From contig JANQHU010000081.1 of the NCBI GenBank assembly GCA_028282485.1, positions 1 to 7,573 on the forward strand: a DNA stretch of 7,573 bases, given 5' to 3'. Position 1 is the first letter of the stretch, and each line of letters starts with the position of its first letter. This stretch comes from Bacillota bacterium (GTDB lineage: Bacteria > Bacillota > UBA4882 > UBA8346). The translations under genes were made by a program, and so were the position numbers. This document shows, one piece after another, positions 1 to 7,300 of this stretch. Under the pieces are notes generated by a model, which saw nothing but the letters and a program-made list of their open reading frames with translations, ran no database searches and was not told where the DNA came from.

Positions 1-484
1 TGGTTCGGGTATCTTCATCTAATAATACTTGATTAAGATTAACTTTTTTAATGATTTCGGCAATCTTTTTTGGATCACCGTAAGTGATGGGGAAATAACC
101 GACGGTCTTTGCATTCAAACCCGGTTCTCCCGATTTATTAATGATAAAATTACGCCCTTCTTGTCGATAAACTAATTTATTACTTTGCGAAATTAGTTTT
201 AAAACGTCCGGAAAAGTAACATTAGTCAATTGTAAAGTAACTGTTTCCGCTATTTTCGGTGAAATAATGATATTATAGCCGCATTCACCAGCTAATTCTT
301 GTAAAACAGCCCCTAAATCTGCTTTAAAAAAACTAATCTTTTTTAACACTACTTCTTCAGCTTGAGAAAGCTCACTCTTCTCACTCGCCGCAACAATAAC
401 CTTTTCAGGCAAAAACCCGAGCGGCCCAAGTCCGATAATCAGGAAGAGGAGAAGGATATTTCCTAACTTTTTGACTTGACCCAT
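1..484 (-). CDS. pilQ: PilQ-like secretin, N-terminal part (3' end outside window)
   Basis: This is the start of an outer-membrane secretin, the ring through which a type IV pilus leaves the cell. Only 161 codons are visible; the gene runs off the left edge, so the membrane-embedded secretin domain is not seen. Residues 1-33 form a signal peptide: a short basic start (MGQVKK), a hydrophobic core, and a likely cleavage site near VIVAA/SEK. Residues about 48-117 match an STN/N0 domain (ISFFKADLGAVLQELA, then NIIISPKIAETVTLQL and FPDVLKLISQSNKLVY). From about 126 an N1-type secretin_N domain begins (GYFPITYGDPKKIAEIIKKV). The ATG at 484 lies 3 bp after the pilP stop and has a GGGGGA Shine-Dalgarno inside the last codons of pilP, so translation is probably coupled. 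STN plus N1 also occurs in type II secretion GspD; the PilO/PilP neighbours favour PilQ. Confidence 0.88.
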   Translation of the reverse strand, partial: MGQVKKLGNILLLFLIIGLGPLGFLPEKVIVAASEKSELSQAEEVVLKKISFFKADLGAVLQELAGECGYNIIISPKIAETVTLQLTNVTFPDVLKLISQSNKLVYRQEGRNFIINKSGEPGLNAKTVGYFPITYGDPKKIAEIIKKVNLNQVLLDEDTRT

Positions 485-487
485 CTT

Positions 488-1039
488 TTATTCCCCCAAA
501 TTAATCCGTCTTAGTTCATCATTTTCAAGTTTGATGAGCAGATGATTTTTATTAATTTCATGGATAATCCCGTTACGAAAGGAATCTCCTATTTCTGCTT
601 GATAATATCTTCCATTTTCTTCAATTAAGGCCTTAGGTTTTGCTCCATAAAACATACCCCGATAAAAAGACTGTCCCTGCTTAGTAGGTAAAAATGGCGC
701 TTTCGGAGGATTAACCGGCTGATTTGCCAAAATTTTTTGAATAACCTTCATTTTTTTGCTATCAAGCGGATTTCTTTTTTCAATAGCCAACAAAGCAAAG
801 GGATCTTTTCGGTGGGTGTTTGGGGATTCAAAAAAATTTTTTTCCCTTTTTAATAGCTCTGAGGTTACCTCTTTAGCTTTTTTGTCGGGTTGGGGAATAA
901 TCAGCTTTTGGGCATTATTTTTTAGAATGGTCAAAAGCTCCTGCGTGGTATCATTTTGGGTTTTGATAGAAAAAAAGATCAGGACCATACTGAATAAACA
1001 GACTACTAAATAATATATCCGATATTTCCCTTTAATCAT
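488..1039 (-). CDS. pilP: PilP/GspC-like inner-membrane pilus alignment protein
   Basis: A 183-residue protein likely to link the inner-membrane PilMNO platform to the PilQ secretin. Residues 8-24 form one transmembrane anchor after a short basic start, giving an N-in, C-out topology. A low-complexity charged linker follows (about 28-75), then RKDPFALL at 77-84, a proline-rich stretch (108-118), and a small beta-rich homology-region domain at about 125-181 (FYRGMFYGAKPKALIEENG, then YYQAEIGDSF, HLLIKLENDELRRINL). This is the fold shared by PilP and GspC that contacts the secretin N0 domain. Proteobacterial PilP is usually a lipoprotein; no lipobox cysteine is seen here, so the anchor is more like GspC. 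The ATG at 1039 overlaps the pilO stop by 4 bp (ATGA) and follows a strong GGGAGG site. The family call rests on the C-terminal domain and on gene order. Confidence 0.75.
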   Translation of the reverse strand: MIKGKYRIYYLVVCLFSMVLIFFSIKTQNDTTQELLTILKNNAQKLIIPQPDKKAKEVTSELLKREKNFFESPNTHRKDPFALLAIEKRNPLDSKKMKVIQKILANQPVNPPKAPFLPTKQGQSFYRGMFYGAKPKALIEENGRYYQAEIGDSFRNGIIHEINKNHLLIKLENDELRRINLGE

Positions 1040-1578
1040 AAGTTCCTCCCGGAAAGCTGAACCTTAAAAATCTTCAAGGTAGCTTTCAGAGTCGCTTTTT
1101 GTTCTGAAGAATAGGCTTGAATCAAGAGCTGCTCCACCCGAAAAGAAGTTTTAGTGGTAATCATTTGCAAAAATTTAACCAAGTGGGGATAATCGCCAAT
1201 TATAACTACTTCAAAAAACGATCTTAATTCTGGCTGAGGCTCTTCTTGGCCGTTTGATTTTTCTAACAGCCTAGTTTGCAGAATCGTCAGTTTGCATAAT
1301 TTAGCAATCCTCACTAAATCTGTATAGACCCCGGTAAAAACTTTCTCTCTCGGTTCTTTTTTTTGTTGTAACTTTAATTTTTCTAGTTCCCCTTCAATTG
1401 CGAGATCTATTTTTTGACCTGCTGCTACTAAGGCTTTCATTTCGGTAACCAAATGGCTCCGTTGTTTTTTGATCCGGTTGGTTTGCAGGTAAAAATAATT
1501 TAAATAAAAAGTAGCAATAGCAATGGCCAAAAGTAATATTAGTATTGTCAGAAACTTCCCTTGCTCTTTACTAGCCAT
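1036..1578 (-). CDS. pilO: PilO-like type IV pilus inner-membrane protein
   Basis: A 180-residue bitopic inner-membrane protein. In the known systems PilO pairs with PilN in the periplasm and holds PilP. Residues 9-31 are a transmembrane segment (FLTILILLLAIAIATFYLNY). Residues about 33-75 are a charged, Leu/Lys/Glu-rich coiled coil. The rest is a ferredoxin-like domain, with the family's typical segment at about 122-140 (FEVVIIGDYPHLVKFLQMI) and a closing strand near 164-175 (LKATLKIFKVQL). The ATG at 1578 overlaps the end of the PilM-N gene by 8 bp (ATGGCTAG) and has a good Shine-Dalgarno, GGGGGAG, about 7 bases upstream. The length is close to that of typical PilO, and GspM is the type II secretion counterpart. 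Position between the PilM-N fusion and PilP supports the call. Confidence 0.82.
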   Translation of the reverse strand: MASKEQGKFLTILILLLAIAIATFYLNYFYLQTNRIKKQRSHLVTEMKALVAAGQKIDLAIEGELEKLKLQQKKEPREKVFTGVYTDLVRIAKLCKLTILQTRLLEKSNGQEEPQPELRSFFEVVIIGDYPHLVKFLQMITTKTSFRVEQLLIQAYSSEQKATLKATLKIFKVQLSGRNL

Positions 1579-3007
1579 GCTCTATCTCCCCCAAGAGAAA
1601 ACTAAGTTGAAAACGATAAATTATTCCCCCACTAATAATTTGTTTCTTGGTTTCAATATTACTAATTCCATGTACATGCTTCAGGTGCATTAAGCTCTCT
1701 AAAAAGAGATTAAAGGTCTCCATATTTTCGGTAAAACCCACCAATTGAATCTCTTTTCGGCCCCATTGCATCTGCAATGATTCCAGGCGCATTTGGGCGG
1801 GAGTAGTTGCCCAAAGATCAGATAAAAACCCTAAAATTTTGTTATCTAAAGCCTGGGGGTTAGTAAGCAAGGTAGCTTTTTCACCAGATTCTTTTAATAA
1901 AAACAACTGATTCTTTTTTTGCTGAAGAATCCGGGTCTGATTACTAAGTAATTGGGCTAACCTTTTATTTTCCCCTATATTAGCATGCAAACGTTGCGAT
2001 AGCCAAATATTAACTAATAAAATAGTAATGAATATTAACGGTAGGGCAATTTTCGAATCAGCAAACTCTTTGTTAATGTCAAACTGAGGAGGGGCTTGAT
2101 AAAAACTTAAGTTAAATTCTTCTTTTTCTTGTAACCCAAGTCCTAATAGGCCCGGATACTCTAAGGGAATTCCTTGGACGGCCAGTTCAGTTGCAAATTT
2201 CAAATTGGGATTTTTGCCGAAGATATAAACTTCGGCAAGTTGATTATCGTTAGCTAAACGTCGCTTAAAGTGGTCAAGGGAAGTGGTAATCTCTTTTTGC
2301 AAACGCTCTGGTTCTAAATCCCCGCAAGATAGATAACGCCAAAATAGGGGCAGATTCTTTTGCCAAATTACTAGTTCCGTCTCTAGTGGTGTAATTAACA
2401 ATAGGGCCTGGGGCTGATCTATGTCTGGTAAATAACGATATTTTAATTCCCGCATTCCCATAATCCCCGGCTGAATACTTTCTAGATTTAAGCCAGTATC
2501 ATTAAAAGCAGCGATTATACTGGTAACCGCATTTTTCGGTATGGTGGCCGCCAAGGTTGAAATTTTTTTGACCCCATTAGTCGGTTCCCTCTCTGGCTGA
2601 TCCAAAATTAAAAATGAGCTCGCAATGGTTTCCCCGGAAAAACTAAAAATGCTTTCATGAATTACTTCATCATGAACCACTTGTTTTAATTCTTCAGGGG
2701 GGAGAGTGGGAAAGCTTAGAGTCTTCAGGTCTAAAAATCTGAGATTTACTAATACCTTGGCCCGCGGGGGTAAGTTATCTTCTTGAACCATTTTTTTTAA
2801 AAGCAAAGCTATCTCTATCTCATTAATGAGTACTCCGGAATTATTGAGAATTTCTGCTTCAAAAGTGATCACCTTAGACCAGATGGTTGCTTCTAATATA
2901 GGATCCACAACGATTACCACTAAGCGTTTTGGTTCCAACTGGATACAAGTTACCGGAAGTTTCATCTTTTTATTAAATATTTGGGCGAGCCAGGCTTTTT
3001 TTCTCAC
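1571..3007 (-). CDS. pilM-pilN: PilM-PilN fusion protein with GspL-like architecture
   Basis: A 478-residue protein joining two normally separate pilus proteins. Residues about 19-290 resemble the cytoplasmic actin-like PilM domain: strand VTCIQLEPKRLVVIVV (19-34), LPPEELKQVVHDEV (102-115), and a second lobe at about 200-290. Residues 298-307 (FNLSFYQAPP) sit where PilN has its INLLP motif and GspL an NLLQG.YAP motif. A transmembrane helix follows (320-337), then a coiled coil (about 340-373) and a PilN-like periplasmic domain (about 390-472; LSDLWATTPAQMRLESLQMQ, MHLKHVHGISNIETKKQ). The PilM nucleotide motifs look degraded: the usual DIGSS-type loop is absent at 21-30, and the LVDIG-type strand reads ALLLITPLETELVIW. 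ATP binding is therefore doubtful, which is an inference. The GTG start (3007) overlaps the preceding stop by 4 bp and follows a GGAG site 9 bases upstream. No separate PilN gene lies between it and pilO. Confidence 0.8.
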   Translation of the reverse strand: MRKKAWLAQIFNKKMKLPVTCIQLEPKRLVVIVVDPILEATIWSKVITFEAEILNNSGVLINEIEIALLLKKMVQEDNLPPRAKVLVNLRFLDLKTLSFPTLPPEELKQVVHDEVIHESIFSFSGETIASSFLILDQPEREPTNGVKKISTLAATIPKNAVTSIIAAFNDTGLNLESIQPGIMGMRELKYRYLPDIDQPQALLLITPLETELVIWQKNLPLFWRYLSCGDLEPERLQKEITTSLDHFKRRLANDNQLAEVYIFGKNPNLKFATELAVQGIPLEYPGLLGLGLQEKEEFNLSFYQAPPQFDINKEFADSKIALPLIFITILLVNIWLSQRLHANIGENKRLAQLLSNQTRILQQKKNQLFLLKESGEKATLLTNPQALDNKILGFLSDLWATTPAQMRLESLQMQWGRKEIQLVGFTENMETFNLFLESLMHLKHVHGISNIETKKQIISGGIIYRFQLSFLLGEIEHG

Positions 3008-3411
3008 TTATATTCACTCCAAGCAACAACTCGAAAAGGAGTTTCCAAATTTTCGCGCCGAAGGGTCAGCTTTAATTGCCTCCGAAAATTACCGGACTCA
3101 CCCTCTCCCAAAATCGCTAAGTTTAGATCATCGGTAGTAGTGGGAGTGGGATCAATGATTTGATATTGATACCAAGCATCATTTAGGTACTGTTTTTTCT
3201 GGCCACGATAAACAGGATTAAAGACGAGGATGTGATAAGCTTCATTGACAGCATTTTCGGCTAAGGCTAAAGCTTGAACTGTGGCCAGGCGCCTAGTTGC
3301 TAAATAAGAATTATCCAGAGTTTCATTTAACAGAATGATGGTTAAATAGGTAATGACAGAGACTAGCACTATTACTAAAATTAAGACCGTCCCCGTTTCT
3401 TGACGTTTCAT
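3004..3411 (-). CDS. PilX/GspK-like minor pilin (class III signal peptide)
   Basis: A 135-residue small pilin-like protein. After a six-residue basic leader (MKRQET) comes a glycine, the likely prepilin peptidase cleavage site, then a hydrophobic helix (TVLILVIVLVSVITYLTIIL) and the helical extension ATVQALALAENAVNEAYHIL. Glutamate at mature position 5 is missing (Leu instead), as is usual for PilX and GspK proteins, which cap the pilus or pseudopilus with PilV/PilW-type partners. The C-terminal half is short and beta-rich (RQLKLTLRREN, PFRVVAWSEY). I chose the ATG at 3411 because AGGTGA lies 5 bases before it; GTG at 3420 and ATG at 3417 are in frame but have no spaced ribosome site. The end overlaps the PilM-N start by 4 bp (GTGA). 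The sequence is too divergent to name beyond class, though place and signature agree. Confidence 0.75.
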   Translation of the reverse strand: MKRQETGTVLILVIVLVSVITYLTIILLNETLDNSYLATRRLATVQALALAENAVNEAYHILVFNPVYRGQKKQYLNDAWYQYQIIDPTPTTTDDLNLAILGEGESGNFRRQLKLTLRRENLETPFRVVAWSEYK

Positions 3412-3416
3412 GATCA

Positions 3417-3422
3417 TCACCT
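3417..3422 (-). promoter_or_regulatory. Ribosome binding site deciding the PilX-like start
   Basis: AGGTGA read on the minus strand, 5 bases before the ATG at 3411. It overlaps the stop codon of the upstream minor pilin gene (TAG at 3421-3423) and the alternative GTG and ATG starts at 3420 and 3417. Its spacing supports the third possible start, and the overlap suggests coupled translation. Confidence 0.55.
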
Positions 3423-3903
3423 AGTTTCGGATCAAAACTTTACCGGAAATGCTTAATTCTGATTCGATGGTTAGACCGGGAGGTTTAGCGGCCTCCAGTG
3501 CAATATTAACTACCTTCTGGGAAAGAAGAAATTCGACCCTACCACAAAAGGATTCCATTAAATTATCCCTAATCCCATTTTGATAACGCTGAAAATCGCT
3601 CCCTTTCTTGGCAAACAGATAGTCAACCCCATTCTGCCCGGTAAACTCAACTCCCTCTCCATCATTTATAATAGCTAAGGTCTTTAAAGAGGCTTGCTCT
3701 CTTATGGTTCGGCTAACAATCTCATAAGTGGTTTCCAGCTCGCGGCGCATTTGGGAATAGGTGGCCATACTCCGTTCCCGCTCTTCAATAAATTGCCACA
3801 CAAAAAGAATCTCCCCGGTTACAAAAGCAACCATGGCAATGGCTACCACCATTTCGATTAAGGAAAAGCCTGCTTCCGACCCTAGAAATAGCCTTTTAGT
3901 CAA
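3421..3903 (-). CDS. PilW/GspJ-like minor pilin (prepilin)
   Basis: A 160-residue prepilin. The leader MTKRLFLGSEAG ends in glycine and is followed by the canonical N-methylation and assembly motif FSLIE, with Glu at mature position 5, then a hydrophobic helix MVVAIAMVAFVTGEILFVW. The next segment (residues about 40-75) is an amphipathic charged helix of the PilW/GspJ type (MRRELETTYEIVSRTIREQA). The C-terminal part is beta-rich. It would be processed by prepilin peptidase and join the tip complex with the downstream PilX-like protein. The start is TTG at 3903: an in-frame stop lies six codons upstream, GGGG precedes TTG by 7 bases, and the next in-frame ATG lies inside the membrane helix. 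It is the first intact pilus gene in the window; the TAA of a short upstream remnant overlaps its start by 8 bp, so it was probably once internal to a longer operon. Confidence 0.82.
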   Translation of the reverse strand: MTKRLFLGSEAGFSLIEMVVAIAMVAFVTGEILFVWQFIEERERSMATYSQMRRELETTYEIVSRTIREQASLKTLAIINDGEGVEFTGQNGVDYLFAKKGSDFQRYQNGIRDNLMESFCGRVEFLLSQKVVNIALEAAKPPGLTIESELSISGKVLIRN

Positions 3904-3961
3904 TTTTCTGCCCCATTATTTGATAAACTGCTTTACTTAATTTATCGGTAAAATAAAAAAA
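3896..3961 (-). pseudogene. Possible 3' remnant of an upstream (minor pilin) gene
   Basis: A 21-codon open stretch ending in TAA at 3896-3898. Its translation ends FTDKLSKAVYQIMGQKID, which looks like a helical protein C-terminus. An in-frame TAA at 3962-3964 lies just upstream, inside an A+T palindrome. The only ATG start is near the end (3916), so this is not a complete gene. The stop overlaps the TTG start of the PilW-like gene by 8 bp, the same overlap length as between PilM-N and pilO in this operon. In known pilus and type II secretion loci, the gene before PilW/GspJ is often PilV/GspI, so a truncated PilV-like gene is the natural guess. The fragment is too short to confirm by itself and could be chance. 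Confidence 0.35.
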
Positions 3962-3980
3962 TTAATTAATTTTTTTATTT
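3951..3980. repeat. Perfect 30-bp A+T palindrome at the island boundary
   Basis: The 30 bases are AAATAAAAAA, ATTAATTAAT, TTTTTTATTT: a perfect inverted repeat with no unpaired centre and no G or C. It lies between the pilin-gene remnant and a GC-rich patch, where base composition changes abruptly. It could act as a weak terminator in either direction, since an A-stem is followed by a T run on both strands, as a protein-binding site, or be an insertion target or scar. The sequence does not choose among these. Confidence 0.6.
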
Positions 3981-4019
3981 AATAGGGGGCACTACCCGAT
4001 TCCCAAGCCCTGGCACCCG
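3981..4019. other. GC-rich intergenic patch, possible repeat element end
   Basis: About 62% GC by count over 3981-4020, in otherwise AT-rich surroundings. On the minus strand it carries GGGTGCCAGGGCTTGGG and then GGGTAGTGCCCCC. The outer GGGTGC and GTGCCC ends can pair imperfectly, with wobble pairs. It has no coding frame that makes sense. GC-rich hairpin blocks like this resemble dispersed REP-type elements or transposon ends, but only one copy is present here, so this is a suggestion from composition and partial symmetry only. Confidence 0.3.
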
Positions 4020-4040
4020 TTTACATCAAGGCTAATCTAA

Positions 4041-4205
4041 TCACATTTCTTTCCATTCCTTAAAACATTGACTACAAGTTGCTCCTATACCGTCATAAAA
4101 TTCATCTTCTGTTATTAAATTTTTATACTTTTTTATACATTCATTACAAAGCCAAAAAATGCCAATAAATTCATCTTCAACCGTATCAATTTCAATATTT
4201 TTCAT
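4041..4205 (-). CDS. Small two-CxxC (zinc-ribbon-like) protein, unknown function
   Basis: A 54-residue ORF from ATG 4205 to TGA 4041. It encodes an acidic N-terminus (MKNIEIDTVEDEF), then FWLCNECIKKYKNL, an acidic linker, and ATCSQCFKEWKEM. The two pairs, Cys20/Cys23 and Cys44/Cys47, are spaced as in a small treble-clef or zinc-ribbon domain, so it may bind one zinc ion; that is inferred from spacing only. I do not recognise the family. No good Shine-Dalgarno precedes the ATG (AACAAGAA only). The frame is open for 22 more codons upstream, to a TAG at 4272-4274, without a standard start, so this may be the tail of a decayed longer gene. It lies downstream of the helicase gene on the same strand, in similar AT-rich DNA, so it may belong to the same island. 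Cysteine pairs make a purely random ORF less likely. Confidence 0.45.
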   Translation of the reverse strand: MKNIEIDTVEDEFIGIFWLCNECIKKYKNLITEDEFYDGIGATCSQCFKEWKEM

Positions 4206-4322
4206 TTCTTGTTGGGCTTTTCTAAGATGGAAAAGAGAGCCTTGGAGAAGAATACCAAAGGTTGCCCTTACCTATTCAGAGTATTTTTACTGCAAAGCTC
4301 AGGTTTTTTGCAATTGAACCCT
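4206..4322. other. Spacer between helicase gene and small Cys protein, no clear gene
   Basis: This 117-bp spacer holds two short inverted repeats: TGCAAA/TTTGCA at 4291-4312 (6-bp stem, 10-base loop) and CTTTTC/GAAAAG at 4217-4235 (6-bp stem, 7-base loop). Neither is followed by a T run on the minus strand, so neither is a convincing intrinsic terminator for the helicase gene. No promoter with both -10 and -35 boxes stood out. The 3' half is the open upstream extension of the small cysteine ORF. Confidence 0.4.
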
Positions 4323-7300
4323 TCAAATTATTTGTTGTTTAATTTTTTTCCAAACATTTGAAATGGCAAATTTTATCAATCTATCTGGTATAGCTATAGT
4401 ATTTTTTATAATCTTTTTTTCTTCAGATAAAGCCCACATAGCAGGATAAACTAAAATATTTTTAATTTTACCATTAATATTAATAATTAAACCAAAATCA
4501 CTTCTAAAAATACCACTTTGTTCATCACAGTTTAATTTTATAATTTTTTTTATCACCATCAAATAATTTTCTTGCATTTGTAATAATAAACTTGGAGCTA
4601 GCACACCATATCTAACCCATTCTAACAACTGTAAACCAGCATTTCGATCTAAATTATTATGCAATGTTTGATTCCAAAAATGCCTTATACATTTAGGACA
4701 TGATGAATCACAATCACATTCTTTTAACAAAACTTCAACTCCATTTAATACATCATCAATTAATTCTGCTACTCTGTTTGAATAACCCGCCCCACTTGAC
4801 AAACTATCGTATAAATAAACATCCGCATATATTATACTATTACTTTGCCTAATTCGAAATCCTCCTTTTAAATCACTTAACTCTACATCTAAAACTTTAC
4901 TGGCGGATAATGTCAAACTTTCTGATAAGCTAGTTAATGCAGGTATTAACCATACGTCAAATTCTTCCGGAATTATATTAATTTTATCTCCTTCTAGTTT
5001 TAATTCTAAAACTATCATATCAGTATTAAAACTATAACCTAAAAAAATATTTTCTCGATTATGATGACAAATTTGATTATCATTCTTTATATAGGGCAAC
5101 TTATATGGACGTTTATTTTTATTTTTTTCTTCACTAAACGAATCGGCTGGGTCAATCGCTCCGCATTTATTGCATATATAAAAGCCTTTTTCTTTTGGTC
5201 CTTTATTAAGCATTATCATTTCTTGATCTGATCTATTTTCCATTTTTAATAACTTTGTTTTTGAAATAAACTGCATATTGCTTATATCTTCTGGCATCGA
5301 AGAATAAGAAGGAATGCTGACATGAGAATATTCTTGCGTATCACGAGTTTCCGGAATATTCAAACCTTCTCTGGGGGCGAAACCCCATGGCTTTATCATT
5401 AAATTTTGCTGTACTAGTTCATTACATAATGGACATTTGAAATTATTAGAATTCAAACCGAACCAGCAACAGTTATCATTAGTGCAGCAATAGATATGAT
5501 GTTTATACTCTTGCATCTTTAGCCAAGGCTCTGCTATTTTATTTTGATATTCACGATCAAATTTTGTATAATGATCATAAATACCACCGGAAATATATGT
5601 TTTTTTATCTACAACAATTAACCTTCCCGGAGCATACTCACTAAGTGCTAATTCAATACTTCTCTCCGGGCTTTCTTTAATATTACCATCTTTATCTTCT
5701 ATCCAAAAATGTACAATGTTTCTTGGAAAAGAATACGTAGGGAGCAAGCCTTGTGAAAACATAACATCCAGTAACAAAACACTTTCCGACTCGACTATTT
5801 CTTCTTTGTCTTTTTTAGAGGTACTCTTTCTTTTAAATATTATTTTGTTTTGATTCACTTTGTTATATAAATTCAATAAATTTTTTTCTATTTCCTTTTT
5901 ATAATTCAGCCAATCAAATTGAATTATATCGGGTAATAATACTTTTAACCTATTTTCTTTTAATGGTATTTTTTTTGTTAACCAAAATAAAAAATCAGAA
6001 TAATTAATGGTCGAATCATTTGAAAAAAATGACAATACTTCATAAGAGTCAATACCAATACCATTTGATAAAAAATATTCTTGTAATAATACTAAGTTTA
6101 TATGCCTTTTAATTAATTTGGGATTAATACGATCTATCCAAGGTATTCTAGGAGTACCTGAAATAATTTCTTCTGGATATTTAAAATACCAAGAATCATG
6201 GGGACCATTTTCGGTATAAGTGACAATTGTCGAAACAGCAGTTCCTTTTCTCCCAGCTCTTCCTGCACGTTGCTGATAATTTTCTCGCATAGGAGGAACA
6301 TTACGCAAACCAATAGCCGTTAAAGAACCAATATCTATCCCTACTTCCATAGTAGTTGTACAACTTAATATATCTATTGATTCATTATCTTCATCTAATA
6401 AAATATCTCTAAATCTTAATTCATATTCTTCTGTCGTAACCCAAACATTATTCTTCAAATCTTTATGCGACAATTGGGCGGTATGTTCTTCGATAAGAGT
6501 GTTCGTTATTTTCAAACCATTAATCGCATTAATCACTGGTTTTCGCCAAAAATTATATCTATTTAGCTGATCGCCTTGTATTGGATTAACATACATACTA
6601 CTTCCACAGAAAATACAACTACTAAACAATGTAAATATTGATGTTCCGGCACATCTATTACATCTATACCATTGACCGTTTTCAAAAGTTTTTAATGTTA
6701 AAAATCCGGGTTTTAAATATTTTTTATTATGATTAATTTCTGCACTATCAAGATTTTTTACAAAAAAATAAAATTCCTTATGTAAAACTTCGATTTGACT
6801 TTCTAAAATTTCATTTTCTTTCAACAATTTTATTAAATATTCAGGTAGTTTATCTCTTTCGCCTAAACCAAATCCACCTCTTTCAAACGAAAGAATACTA
6901 CTTCTAACTTCATCTCTAATTTCAGGGAAAATTGCCATATTTTTTACTATTAAATATTGAATCCATGCATTATAAATATCTCTAATTACGGAAATTGGAA
7001 TAGAAACTTTTTCTGAAATATTTTCAAGTTTATCTTCTAATTCTTCACAATTATCACTTTCAATTAAAACCATTTGCCCTAAGCACAAATTATTAAACGA
7101 TCTAAAACTATCACTAATATTTCTTAATAGTAATTGATAAAACATTTTTGGAGGATTACCTATGGTACTTTTCATACTGCTAAATCTAGGAGCTTCTTTT
7201 TTACCATAAAATTCTTTATAATCTTTTAGCTGTGATTTAAAACTTTTTTTTTCATCACCATAAAAGAAATTTAAATTATTTTTATGTACAACTGTTAAAA

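Noticed and set aside
829..850. A/T homopolymer runs in pilP as a programmed frameshift site
   Set aside because: The pilP frame is intact across it and continues into the conserved C-terminal domain, so no frameshift is needed.
756..1013. Plus-strand ORF of 85 codons
   Set aside because: It lies wholly opposite pilP, has no recognisable domain and no ribosome site of note; it is a shadow frame.
2826..3163. Two plus-strand ORFs of 103 and 60 codons
   Set aside because: Both overlap the start of the PilM-N gene and the PilX-like gene in antisense, and neither translation resembles a protein family.
3412..3420. GTG 3420 or ATG 3417 as start of the PilX-like gene
   Set aside because: Neither has a spaced Shine-Dalgarno, and a longer leader is not needed; AGGTGA is correctly placed for ATG 3411.
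3914..3916. ATG upstream of the PilW-like gene
   Set aside because: It is out of frame with the prepilin and reads only six codons to TAA; it belongs to the remnant frame.
4291..4312. Inverted repeat as a rho-independent terminator for the helicase gene
   Set aside because: The stem is only 6 bp, the loop is 10 bases and no T run follows on the minus strand.
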